From: Streptomyces cinnabarinus
GTDB taxonomy: Bacteria > Actinomycetota > Actinomycetes > Streptomycetales > Streptomycetaceae
Assembly: GCF_027270315.1 (NCBI RefSeq)
Contig: NZ_CP114413.1
Location: 4,836,001 to 4,900,000 of the forward strand
Length of the DNA stretch: 64,000 nucleotides
Reading direction: 5' to 3'
A program made the position numbers and the translations under genes. The notes beneath the pieces are model-generated. The model had not been told where the DNA came from. It saw only the letters and a program-made list of their open reading frames with translations, and made no database searches. This document shows positions 35,976-46,075 of the stretch, one piece after another. How positions within the stretch are numbered: the first letter of the stretch is position 1; every line of letters begins with the position of its first letter.

Positions 35976-36272
35976 ATGCGCATGATGCTGAAAGCGACGC
36001 TGGACACCGAGAAGGGGAACGAGGCGATCCGCAGCGGCCGGATGCCCGAGATCCTCAAGGATGCACTGGAGAGGCTCAGGCCGGAGGCCGCGTACTTCGG
36101 GCCCGAGGACGGATGCCGTACCTGCTGGCTGATCCTCGACCTCCAGGACAGCTCCCAACTACCGCCGACGGCCGAGCCGTTCTTCACCGAGCTGAACGCG
36201 AAGATCGTGTTCACTCCCATTATGAACGCCGACGACCTCCAGAAGGGGCTCTCCCAGCTGAGCGGAAGCTGA
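35976..36272 (+). CDS. Small alpha/beta protein (MRMMLK... family, function unknown)
   Basis: 98 residues from the ATG that begins MRMMLKATLDTEKGNEAI, 8 bases after GAAGG; a GTG three codons upstream is equally well placed. Features: YFGPEDGCRTCWLILDLQDSSQLP and FTPIMNADDLQKGLSQL, a pattern I associate with small, uncharacterised actinobacterial proteins of ferredoxin-like (dimeric alpha+beta) fold. It lies between the two NACHT paralogues on the same strand, with a purine-rich leader from 35930. A link to the NACHT system is unproven. Confidence 0.7.
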   Translation: MRMMLKATLDTEKGNEAIRSGRMPEILKDALERLRPEAAYFGPEDGCRTCWLILDLQDSSQLPPTAEPFFTELNAKIVFTPIMNADDLQKGLSQLSGS

Positions 36273-36310
36273 CGCCCGACTCCGTCCAACTCCGGCCCAC
36301 CCGGCCCGCT

Positions 36311-36331
36311 TTGCCCTACTCTCTACGCACG
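36311..36331 (+). promoter_or_regulatory. Promoter B, in front of the second NACHT gene
   Basis: ttgccctactctctacgcac, 20 of 21 bases identical to promoter A. Similarity stops upstream of it. Confidence 0.6.
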
Positions 36332-36357
36332 GTACGTAGGGGGACGGGCGGCTGGCG

Positions 36358-39300
36358 ATGCCGGGGGAGCACGACGAAGACTTCCGGACGGACAACAGGA
36401 TGTCCGGGAGCGGCACCTACAACGGCCCGGTGGTGCAGGCCGGTCGGGTCGCGCTGCACTTCGACAGCCCGCGTCCGGAGGAGCGCCCGGCCGGGGCCCG
36501 GTCGGCGCGGCGGCTCAGGGCCCTGGTGCTCTCGGCGGCCGGTGCGCTGGTGTGGGCCGCGACGGCCTTCTACGCCGACTCCGGCTCGCTGTCCCCGGAC
36601 GCCTGGCGGATCGCGGCGCTGAGCGGTCCGGCGCTGCTGGTCGTGGGCGCTGTGTGGTGGGCGGCGGAGTGGATGCGGGAGCGGCGGGCCCAGGGCGCGC
36701 CCTCGGAACAACTCGACCGGATCGCCGACGACTTGGCGACGGCCCTGACCGACGAGTACCTGCGGGACGAGCGCCAGCAGCACATCCACGACCCGGCGCC
36801 GATCCCGGTGCGCTGGTCGGCGGCGAGCCCGCTGCTCAGCGACCACGAGGCCAACATCCGCCGCGAGCCGATCACTTCGGCCGGGTCGGCCCCGCTGGAC
36901 CTCACCGGCGACTTCGACGCGATCGGCCCCTTCTACGAGTCCGTCCCCAGCGGCCGCCTGGTGGTGCTGGGTGCCCCCGGCGCGGGCAAGTCGGCCCTGG
37001 TCCTGCGGCTGGCGAGGGTGCGCCTGAAGGACCGCGCCCCGGGCGCCCCCGTTCCCGTCCTGCTCCCCATCGCCTCCTGGAACCCGACGGAGGAGGACCT
37101 CTGGATCTGGGCGGCCCGCCGCCTCTCCGCGCAGCACCCCGGGTGTCTGCGCACGCCCCAGCTCGCTCATGACCTCATCACCACGGGCCGCGTCCTGCCG
37201 ATCCTGGACGGTCTGGACGAACTCCCCGAAGCCACCCGCCCCAAGGCCCTCTCCCGCCTGCGCCGCAGCCTCAACGAGCCCGCGCGCCTGGTGCTGACCT
37301 GCCGGTTCGAGGAGTACGAGGGGGCGGTCGCCGAGGCCCAGACGGTGCTCCCCGCGGCGGCGGTGGTGCGGCTGGACCCGCTGGCGGTGGCGGACCTGGA
37401 CGCGTACCTCCCGAGAACGGCCCTGCGCACCGACCCGTCGGAGACGGCGGCCACGAAATGGACCCCGGTCCTCAAGCGCCTCGCCGACCCCACCGACCGG
37501 GCCCCGGAGGTCCTGACCCTCCGCACGGTCCTCAGCACCCCCCTCATGGTGAGCCTCGCCCGCTTCGGCTACAGCGAGACCCGCGCGGACCCCGGCGAAC
37601 TCCTCTCCAACCCCGACTTCCGCGAACGCATGGTCATGGAACGCCACTTGTTCGACGCGTTCCTCTCCGCCGCGTACGAGGACAGCGGGGAGCGGGCCAG
37701 GAAGTGGGTCGGCTATCTGGCGGCCCATCTGCGCCGCCGGGGCGAGCAGGACATCGCGTGGTGGCGCCTGGGCGAGGTCGTCCCGTGGTCGGTGCGCTGG
37801 CTGGGCACGGGGCTGTCGGTCGGGGTCGCCGCCGTGGCTGTGGGGTTGACGAGTTACGACCATCCCCCATGGCGCGACTACATTCCTGTGCCCCCATGGG
37901 CGGCCGTCCTGTTGCTGGGGTCAACAGCGGCGCTGTTCGACTGGGCGGTGGCGTCGCCCGGGTATCCGCCGCAGCGGCTGTACCGGCCGGCTCGGGAAGA
38001 ACTGCGCGAAATGCAACGATGGCTGTGGCCGATCGCGGTCGGCGTCTTGTTCGCTTTGGCCATCACGGTCGCGCTCGATGCCGTGTGGGACGACTTCCCG
38101 CTGGGCGACTTGGAGACCTGGGCGCCGACCCTGCTGTTGTTGGCGATCTCGGTGCTCACCTGTCTGCTGGGTCTGACGAGCCACCCGGCAGACCCGGCCG
38201 ACGCGCCGGAACCCGCCGCGCTGCTCCGGTCGGACCTGCTCGCCCAGTTGGTGCTCTGTCTGGCCGCGCCTCTCCGTCCGACTCACCGCCGCTGCATGAC
38301 CGAGGTGGTGCTGATGAGTGGCTTCACTCTGGTGTTCCTGTGGCAGATGTCGGTCGACCACCACCTGATGAACGGCCTGGCCTGGTCCCGTACGGTCGGC
38401 CTCGCGATCCTGGCGTGGATCCTGTGCCGGTGGTCGGTGTCGGCCGCCGGCCGGCTGACTGTGGCCCGGCTCTACTTCTTCGCCACCGGTGCCCTGCCGT
38501 GGCCGGTGATGACTTTCCTCAGCGATGCGCACCGACGGGGTGTGCTGCGCCAGTCCGGGGGCCTGTACCGGTTCCGCCACATCGAGCTGCGCAACCGCCT
38601 CGCCGAGGCGGCGGGGGTCACCGAGGACGGTGACAGCGGACCCGACCCGGCCAAGCGGGAGACCTCCATCGAGAGCATCGGTGGCCAGGCGCTCGGCAAC
38701 CTGTTCCTGCTCCTGGTGTCGGCAGGCTTGACGGTGTACTTCCTCGCCCCCCAGCTGACGTATCCCTACCGGGCGGCGAAGTCGCCCTGCGCGCTGCTCT
38801 CCGTCACGCACGTGCGGGCGGTCATCGTCGAGCCGGTCAAGGTCACCGAGTCCGAGTTCTCCTGTGAGTACTCCGAGAGATCGCCGTTCCGGCCCGCGCG
38901 CACGCTGGAGGTCCGCGTGAACGCGCTGCGCGCTTTCTGGGGGTCCAGCGGGATCGAGGACGCGCGGAGCTCCCTCCGCTCCGACTTCGACCTCGGAGGG
39001 CGGTCCCCGACCCCGGGTCTCGGCGACGAGTGGATGGGGAGCGTGATGCCGTTGGGGCCGCACAGCGCACCGGAAGCGACGGTCGCGGTACGGGCGGCGA
39101 ACCTGATCGTCACCGTGGCGTACGCGGAGGAGTACGCCACCGCGCGCCGGGTGACCGAGGTGGCCCGGATCCTGGCCGAGGAAGTCCTGCGTGGGGCCGG
39201 CGTACCGCCGGACAGGATCCACGTCGGGGACCGCGAACTGGCCGACGTCCCTGAGGCCGAGGTTCCGGAGAAGACGCGGGTGAGTGGCTACCGGCGCCCG

Positions 39301-39783
39301 GAGCGAGCCGCGTACGGCGCAGTCTGGCGTGATGACGATCCGTCCGACATCCAGACCATCGACGGCATCAGTGTTTCTGTGCGGACACCGCCGGAGATCT
39401 CCTGCGACAACGCGGCGAAGGGGGGTAAAGGGACGCACTACGCTTCATGCTGGGGCGCCGAGGAGGCCACTGGGCGCCTGAATCTGCACATGACCGAGCG
39501 TCTGTGCCCCGAAGGTGGCTGTACGCCGGCGCAGACCCGTGATTTTCAGCGGGCGGCGAACTCCTGGCGGGACGCCCCCACACAAGGCGTGCGGTACGCC
39601 GTGGACCGTGGACAGGGCGGCTGGTACCAGATGTCCCTCCTCGCTCAGCACATCCCCGAAGGGGGAAGCCCCCGACTCGTGTTGGTCCGCGCAAGCGTGT
39701 GGGAAGGGGACGGAATGCCCCCCGACATGGCCCAGAAGATCGTCAACAGCGTCTACACGCAGATCTCCCCTCCCCTCAGCTGA
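36358..39783 (+). CDS. Membrane-embedded NACHT NTPase with amyloid-like motif (paralogue 2)
   Basis: 1,141 residues, the same architecture throughout as the gene at 32396: motif at about 13-36, helices at 54-72 and 84-103, Walker A GAPGAGKSA (205-213), Walker B LPILDGLDE, three helix pairs, RFRHIELRNRLAEAAG, a ninth helix and a Cys-containing outside domain (PCALLSV, PGLGDEW). Long stretches of the NACHT core match paralogue 1 almost residue for residue, so this is a tandem duplication. The motif is altered: GPVVQAGRVALHF lacks three to four residues compared with GPVIQARDITGPVHF. No small effector gene precedes it and I saw no TTA codon. It overlaps the convergent gene by 8 bases. Confidence 0.85.
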   Translation: MPGEHDEDFRTDNRMSGSGTYNGPVVQAGRVALHFDSPRPEERPAGARSARRLRALVLSAAGALVWAATAFYADSGSLSPDAWRIAALSGPALLVVGAVWWAAEWMRERRAQGAPSEQLDRIADDLATALTDEYLRDERQQHIHDPAPIPVRWSAASPLLSDHEANIRREPITSAGSAPLDLTGDFDAIGPFYESVPSGRLVVLGAPGAGKSALVLRLARVRLKDRAPGAPVPVLLPIASWNPTEEDLWIWAARRLSAQHPGCLRTPQLAHDLITTGRVLPILDGLDELPEATRPKALSRLRRSLNEPARLVLTCRFEEYEGAVAEAQTVLPAAAVVRLDPLAVADLDAYLPRTALRTDPSETAATKWTPVLKRLADPTDRAPEVLTLRTVLSTPLMVSLARFGYSETRADPGELLSNPDFRERMVMERHLFDAFLSAAYEDSGERARKWVGYLAAHLRRRGEQDIAWWRLGEVVPWSVRWLGTGLSVGVAAVAVGLTSYDHPPWRDYIPVPPWAAVLLLGSTAALFDWAVASPGYPPQRLYRPAREELREMQRWLWPIAVGVLFALAITVALDAVWDDFPLGDLETWAPTLLLLAISVLTCLLGLTSHPADPADAPEPAALLRSDLLAQLVLCLAAPLRPTHRRCMTEVVLMSGFTLVFLWQMSVDHHLMNGLAWSRTVGLAILAWILCRWSVSAAGRLTVARLYFFATGALPWPVMTFLSDAHRRGVLRQSGGLYRFRHIELRNRLAEAAGVTEDGDSGPDPAKRETSIESIGGQALGNLFLLLVSAGLTVYFLAPQLTYPYRAAKSPCALLSVTHVRAVIVEPVKVTESEFSCEYSERSPFRPARTLEVRVNALRAFWGSSGIEDARSSLRSDFDLGGRSPTPGLGDEWMGSVMPLGPHSAPEATVAVRAANLIVTVAYAEEYATARRVTEVARILAEEVLRGAGVPPDRIHVGDRELADVPEAEVPEKTRVSGYRRPERAAYGAVWRDDDPSDIQTIDGISVSVRTPPEISCDNAAKGGKGTHYASCWGAEEATGRLNLHMTERLCPEGGCTPAQTRDFQRAANSWRDAPTQGVRYAVDRGQGGWYQMSLLAQHIPEGGSPRLVLVRASVWEGDGMPPDMAQKIVNSVYTQISPPLS

Positions 39784-40426
39784 AGATGATCATCGACCCC
39801 TGCGCCAGACTCCGCGTAGCCGCCGCATGCAGCCCCAGCCACACATGCCGTTCGCGGGCGAAGGGGCTCGGGTCGTACGGTGCGGGGATGGCCGGTTCTT
39901 CCAACTCGGTCGGGGCGAGCGGCGGTTGGGGTGCCGCGGGCGGGTTCGCCGGGTCGATGCCGATCGAGGGGGCCACGAACTCCAGTTCCTTGAGCAGGGT
40001 CTGGGAGGAACCCAAGGGGCCGCCCCCGGCGAGGAGTTCATCGCTGGAGAGCGGGTGCGGGAAGTCCACCGGGACGTACGCCCCCGCGTGGTCGTAGTGC
40101 CAGACCAGGTGCGACTGCTGCGCCGTACCCTCGAACATCTCCAGGAGCTGCTCGTAGTCCCCGCCGAGTTCGTCCACCGGCGTCACCGGCAGCCCGCACA
40201 CCTGGAGCAGATAGGCCCGGCGCAGGAAGTGCAGCGCGTCGTAGTCGAACCCGGCCACCGGGGCGACCTCGCCGGACAGACCCGGCATGTACTGGTACAC
40301 CGGCACCGGCGGGAGCCCGGCCTCGGCGAGCACCGTGTTGTATTGCGCGAGTTCGTCGGCGAACGGGTTGTCGGGGGTGTGGCACAACACGTCCACGAGC
40401 GGTACCAGCCACAGGTCACAGGCCAA
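39776..40426 (-). CDS. Hypothetical soluble protein
   Basis: 216 residues from a TTG start with AGGAG 6 bases upstream. No signal or membrane segment. Aromatic and acidic sequence (FADELAQYNTVLAEAG, ALHFLRRAYLLQVCG, EQLLEMFEGTAQQSHLVWHYDHAGAYVPVDF) ends with a Pro-rich linker and a C-terminal helix (RHVWLGLHAAATRSLAQG). It is convergent with, and overlaps, NACHT paralogue 2. I do not recognise the family. The HYDHAGAYVPVDFPHPL pattern suggests a folded single domain rather than a linker protein. Confidence 0.75.
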   Translation of the reverse strand: MACDLWLVPLVDVLCHTPDNPFADELAQYNTVLAEAGLPPVPVYQYMPGLSGEVAPVAGFDYDALHFLRRAYLLQVCGLPVTPVDELGGDYEQLLEMFEGTAQQSHLVWHYDHAGAYVPVDFPHPLSSDELLAGGGPLGSSQTLLKELEFVAPSIGIDPANPPAAPQPPLAPTELEEPAIPAPYDPSPFARERHVWLGLHAAATRSLAQGSMIIFS

Positions 40427-40568
40427 AAGGGGCTCCTCGCGTAGCGGGGCGTAGTGCCATGGTCAGGGAAGAGTAATCGGTACGGCCCGGGGTGAAACCC
40501 CCCAGTACCGGTCGCGGGCCGGAATCGTGCCGTAGTTGCCGGATGGTGCCTGTCCCCTACCCCGGCCC

Positions 40569-41267
40569 TCAGGACGCGAGTCGCCCGATCAGGGTGAGGG
40601 AGTGGGTGTTGTACGCGCTGACGATGGACCGCGCGGCCCGGGTGTCACGGCGGGACAGGGCGTCGACCAGCTCGGTGTGGCCGGACCACAGCTCCCCGCG
40701 CAGATCGGTCAGCAGACGCAGGTGCTGGACCGCGCACACCCAGGACTGCACGCGCAGCCGGTGCAGGAAGTCGGTGAGGTAGGGGTTGCCGAACAGCGCC
40801 CCGAGTTCGCGCCAGAAGCGCAGGTCATAGCCTATGAGGACGGTCAGGTCCCCGGCGGTGGCGGCGCGCTGGGCCTCCTCGCCACGGCGCCGGACACCGG
40901 CGAGTGCGGCGGCGGTACGGGGATCGCCGGGCTCGGAGTAGCCCTTGAGGCCATCGTCGAGGGCCTTGAACATGCCGTCGGTCACCAGGCTGCGGGCCTC
41001 GATGATGCCCCGGTAGTCGTCGTACGAGTACTCGTGCACCCGGAAGCCCCGGTGCTGGTCCGCCTCCAGCAGCCCCTGCGCGGCCAGGTCGACCAGGGCC
41101 TCGCGCACGGGGGTGGCGGAGACGCCGTACTGCTCGGCTATCTCCTTGACGGTGAACTCCTGCCCCGGCTGGAGCCGCCCGGCCAGCACCTCGTCCCGCA
41201 GCGCGTCCGCGATCTGCTGACGCAGGGTGCTGCGGGTCACGGCACCGTTGCCGGTGGGGCCGGGCAT
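40569..41267 (-). CDS. GntR-family transcriptional regulator (FadR/FCD type)
   Basis: 232 residues. N-terminal winged helix (LRQQIADALRDEVLAGRLQPGQEFTVKEIAEQYGVSATPVREALVDLAAQGLLEAD) and an all-helical FCD ligand domain with metal/ligand-type residues (GYDLRFWRELGALFGNPYL; HTELVDALSRRDTRAARSIV). FCD regulators respond to organic acids or amino-acid derivatives. It lies 143 bases downstream of the class III aminotransferase on the same strand, and probably controls it or a nearby catabolic step. Confidence 0.9.
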   Translation of the reverse strand: MPGPTGNGAVTRSTLRQQIADALRDEVLAGRLQPGQEFTVKEIAEQYGVSATPVREALVDLAAQGLLEADQHRGFRVHEYSYDDYRGIIEARSLVTDGMFKALDDGLKGYSEPGDPRTAAALAGVRRRGEEAQRAATAGDLTVLIGYDLRFWRELGALFGNPYLTDFLHRLRVQSWVCAVQHLRLLTDLRGELWSGHTELVDALSRRDTRAARSIVSAYNTHSLTLIGRLAS

Positions 41268-41410
41268 GGTCGGAGGGTCTCCTCGTCGGGGGGTGACGCG
41301 GGATGGCGTACACGTACTTCTACGAGCACGCCACCTTACGCGTTCGCCCTACGGGGAGGCTCGGGGGTGACCCAGGCCACAGCAGCGGCCACAGCAACGG
41401 CTCTTGACGG

Positions 41411-42766
41411 CTACTCCGTGTACTCGTCCGCCACGGACAGGGCCGCGTCCAGTGCCGCCAGGCCCTCCTTCAGCTCCGCCTCGGAGACGTTGCACGGGGG
41501 CACGACATGCGTGCGGTTCATGTTCACGAACGGCCAGATCCCGTGCTTCTTCGCCGCGGCACCGAAGGCGGCCATCGGCGCGTTCGCCTCGCCGGCCGCG
41601 TTGTACGGCACCAGCGGCTCCCGGGTCTCCCGGTTCTTCACCAGGTCCAGGGCCCAGAACATGCCGACGCCGCGCACCTCGCCGACGCTCGGGTGCCGTT
41701 CGGCCAGCTCGCGCAGCGCGGGTTCCACCACGGAGGCGCCGAGCCGCGCCGCGTTCTCGACGACCCCCTCCTCCGCCATCACGTTGATCGTCGCGACGGC
41801 GGCGGCACAGGCCAGCGGATGCCCGGAGTACGTCAGACCGCCCGGGTAGGGCCGCTTCCCGAAGGTCTCCGCGATCGCCCCGGAGATCGCCACCCCGCCG
41901 AGTGGCACATACCCGGAGTTCACGCCCTTGGCGAAGGTCATCAGGTCCGGTACGACGCCGAACAGGTCCGCCGCGAACCACTCACCGGTCCGCCCGAACC
42001 CGGCCATGACCTCGTCCAGGACGAAGACGATCCCGTACTTGTCGCATATCTCACGCACCCCGGCCAGATAGCCCGGCGGCGGCACCATGATCCCCGCCGT
42101 GCCCGGGATCGTCTCCAGGATGATCGCGGCGATCGTCGACGGCCCCTCGAAGGCGATCGTCGTCTCCAGGTGCTCCAGCGCCCGGGCGCACTCCTGCTCC
42201 TCGGTCTCGGCGTAGAAGCGGGAGCGGTAGAGGTAGGGCGCCCAGAAGTGCACGACCCCGGCGGTGGCGCTGTCGGAGGCCCAGCGGCGCGGGTCGCCGG
42301 TGAGGTTCACGGCCTGCTGGGTGCCGCCGTGGTACGAGCGGTACGCCGAGAGCACCTTCGGGCGGCCCGTGTGCAGCCGGGCCATGCGCACCGCATGCTC
42401 GACGGCGTCGGCGCCGCCGTTGGTGAAGAAGATCTTGTCGAGGTCCCCCGGCGTCCGCTCGGCGATGAGCCGCGCCGCCTCCGAGCGCGCCTCGACGGCG
42501 AAGGCGGGCGCGAACGTCGTCATCCGCCCGGCCTGCTCCTGGATCGCGGCGACGACCTTGGGGTGCTGGTAGCCGATGTTGGTGTAGACGAGCCCGCTGG
42601 TGAAGTCGAGGTAGCGGTTGCCGTCGTAGTCCCAGAAGTACGACCCCTCCGCGCCGGCGACGGCGAGCGGGTCGATGAGCTCCTGCGCGGACCAGGAGTG
42701 GAAGACATGCGCACGGTCCGCGGCCTTCACGGCGGCGCCGGCCTCGGGGTTTGGCTGAGGGGTCAT
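41411..42766 (-). CDS. Class III aminotransferase (omega-aminotransferase)
   Basis: 451 residues from the ATG 7 bases after tacccT on the minus strand; an in-frame extension upstream is promoter DNA. Class III motifs: GRYLDFTSG-like NRYLDFTSGLVYTNIGYQHP, ADAVEHAVRMARLHTGR, the SYHGGTQQ loop, VFVLDEVMAGFGRTGEWFA (PLP Asp) and the PLP lysine in LMTFAKGVNSGYVPLGGV. Likely transfers an omega-amino group (GABA, beta-alanine or taurine type) to pyruvate or 2-oxoglutarate. Substrate not defined. A GntR/FCD gene follows it. Confidence 0.9.
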   Translation of the reverse strand: MTPQPNPEAGAAVKAADRAHVFHSWSAQELIDPLAVAGAEGSYFWDYDGNRYLDFTSGLVYTNIGYQHPKVVAAIQEQAGRMTTFAPAFAVEARSEAARLIAERTPGDLDKIFFTNGGADAVEHAVRMARLHTGRPKVLSAYRSYHGGTQQAVNLTGDPRRWASDSATAGVVHFWAPYLYRSRFYAETEEQECARALEHLETTIAFEGPSTIAAIILETIPGTAGIMVPPPGYLAGVREICDKYGIVFVLDEVMAGFGRTGEWFAADLFGVVPDLMTFAKGVNSGYVPLGGVAISGAIAETFGKRPYPGGLTYSGHPLACAAAVATINVMAEEGVVENAARLGASVVEPALRELAERHPSVGEVRGVGMFWALDLVKNRETREPLVPYNAAGEANAPMAAFGAAAKKHGIWPFVNMNRTHVVPPCNVSEAELKEGLAALDAALSVADEYTE

Positions 42767-42773
42767 GCGGCCG

Positions 42774-42779
42774 AGGGTA
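42774..42779 (-). promoter_or_regulatory. Likely -10 box of the aminotransferase gene
   Basis: taccct on the minus strand, 7 bases before the ATG; leaderless. Confidence 0.4.
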
Positions 42780-42861
42780 AATGTCCGCGATGCGGAAGCG
42801 ATATCGGCGTCCTGTCTGCGGGACGCCGCACCGATGCGACAGGTTGTCGACACTCATCCTA

Positions 42862-42898
42862 TTGACAGCATGCTGCGTTAATGACAGGATACTGTCAT
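42862..42898 (+). promoter_or_regulatory. Promoter with two palindromic operators for the DJ-1/MarR operon
   Basis: A consensus -35 ttgaca (42862-42867) and a -10 of about 42886-42893 (aggatact). Palindrome 1 is cagcatgctg (42866-42875), overlapping the -35. Palindrome 2 is atgacag-gata-ctgtcat (42881-42898), overlapping the -10. The half-site tgacag occurs in both. This is the expected layout for autorepression by the MarR protein encoded in the operon. Confidence 0.7.
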
Positions 42899-42923
42899 AA
42901 GCAGCGAAGCCGAGGAGGCAGAC

Positions 42924-43523
42924 ATGAGCCGCAAGCCCGTACACCTCGCCGTCTACGACACCTTCGCCGACTGGGAGACCGGATACGCCACCGCGTTCCT
43001 CGCCCGGGCCGGGTACGAGGTCCGCACCGCGGGTCCCGCGACCGCGCCCGTCCGCAGCATCGGCGGCCTCTCCGTCACGCCCGACCTGGCACTGGACGGC
43101 CTGCGGCCCGAGGACAGCGCGCTGCTGATCCTGCCGGGCGCCGATCTGTGGGACACCTCCGAGGACCTCGCGCCCTTCGCCCGCAAGGCGCGCGAGTTCC
43201 TGGCCGCCGGGGTGCCGGTCGCCGCGATCTGCGGGGCCACCGCCGGGCTCGCCCGGGAAGGGCTGCTCGACGACCGGGACCACACGAGCGCGGTCTCCTT
43301 CTACCTCGCGGCCACCGGGTACGGCGGCGGTGAACGCTACGTCGACAGCGACGCCGTCACCGACCGCGGACTGATCACCGCGGGCCCCACCGACCCGGTC
43401 GCCTTCGCCCGCGAGATCTTCGGGCTGCTCGGGGTCTACCAGGGCGAGGTCCTGGACGCCTGGTACCGGCTGTTCCACGACTCGGACGCCGAGGCCTACG
43501 CCGTACTGGAGGCCGCCGGATGA
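42924..43523 (+). CDS. DJ-1/PfpI family protein
   Basis: 199 residues, class I glutamine-amidotransferase-like fold. The nucleophile-elbow Cys lies in VPVAAICGATAGLAREGLL, after LLILPGADLWDTSEDL with a likely partner Glu/Asp. YdeA/ThiJ-like members act as glyoxalases, amidases or chaperones; no His of a full triad is obvious, so activity is uncertain. Strong ribosome-binding site (GAGGAGG). It overlaps the MarR gene (ATGA) and shares its promoter. Confidence 0.88.
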   Translation: MSRKPVHLAVYDTFADWETGYATAFLARAGYEVRTAGPATAPVRSIGGLSVTPDLALDGLRPEDSALLILPGADLWDTSEDLAPFARKAREFLAAGVPVAAICGATAGLAREGLLDDRDHTSAVSFYLAATGYGGGERYVDSDAVTDRGLITAGPTDPVAFAREIFGLLGVYQGEVLDAWYRLFHDSDAEAYAVLEAAG

Positions 43524-43978
43524 GCCGTGACCGGCAGGATCTGCTGAGCCGGGGAGCGCTCGGGGTCTTCCGGCTGAACGGCCAGTTCCTGGCGGTGGCC
43601 GAGGAGTTGGCGAAGCCCGCCGGGCTCACGGCGGCCTGGTGGCAGGTGCTGGGCGCGGTGCTGCGCGAGCCGCTGCCGGTCGCCGGGATCGCCCGCGCGA
43701 TGGGCATCACCCGGCAGAGCGTGCAGCGCATCGCGGATCTGCTGGTGGACCGGGGCCTCGCGGAGTACCGCCCCAATCCGGCCCACCGCCGCGCCAAGCT
43801 GCTCGCGCCGACCGCCGAGGGCCTCGCCGCGATCCGTCGCGTCGACCCCGGCCACGCGGCCTTCGCCGACCGGCTCGCGGAAGCCTTCGGCGAGGCCGAA
43901 CTCGCGGACGCCGTACGGATGCTGGAACGCCTCTCGAAGGTCCTGGAGGAGACCGCTCCGGCTGTTACGGAACCGTAG
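43520..43978 (+). CDS. MarR-family transcriptional regulator
   Basis: 152 residues. Winged helix typical of MarR: LTAAWWQVLGAVLREPLPVAGIARAMGITRQSVQRIADLLVDRGLAEYRPNPAHRRAKLLAPTAEG, flanked by dimer helices. Co-translated with the DJ-1/PfpI gene. The paired palindromes in their promoter are the probable binding sites. The inducer is unknown; oxidants or reactive carbonyls would fit the partner gene, but this is inference. Confidence 0.9.
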   Translation: MSRDRQDLLSRGALGVFRLNGQFLAVAEELAKPAGLTAAWWQVLGAVLREPLPVAGIARAMGITRQSVQRIADLLVDRGLAEYRPNPAHRRAKLLAPTAEGLAAIRRVDPGHAAFADRLAEAFGEAELADAVRMLERLSKVLEETAPAVTEP

Positions 43979-44009
43979 ACAGGGGCCCGCTCACCTCCCG
44001 GTATGCCCG

Positions 44010-44015
44010 CACTAT
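44010..44015 (+). promoter_or_regulatory. Likely -10 box of the Ser/Thr kinase gene
   Basis: cactat, about 41 bases before the ATG at 44057, leaving a short leader with the GGAGGGG ribosome-binding site. Confidence 0.35.
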
Positions 44016-44056
44016 CGTGGGCCTGTCGTACGGGGCGTTTCGGGGGAGGGGCCTGG

Positions 44057-45946
<1,890 letters not shown>

Positions 45947-46075
45947 CCAACTCGCCCCAGTGCGCGACAGGTTGAATGCTCGGCGAACATCTGCGGACGG
46001 AACCGGAATCCCCCACCCCCCGAACATAAGGTGTCCGCACAATTGTCCGGCTCCAGGGAGCGGCGGGGGCACCCG

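Noticed and set aside
31993..40426. NACHT block as part of an integrated prophage or transposon
   Set aside because: I saw no integrase, transposase, tRNA junction or flanking direct repeats. G+C content looks like that of the neighbours.
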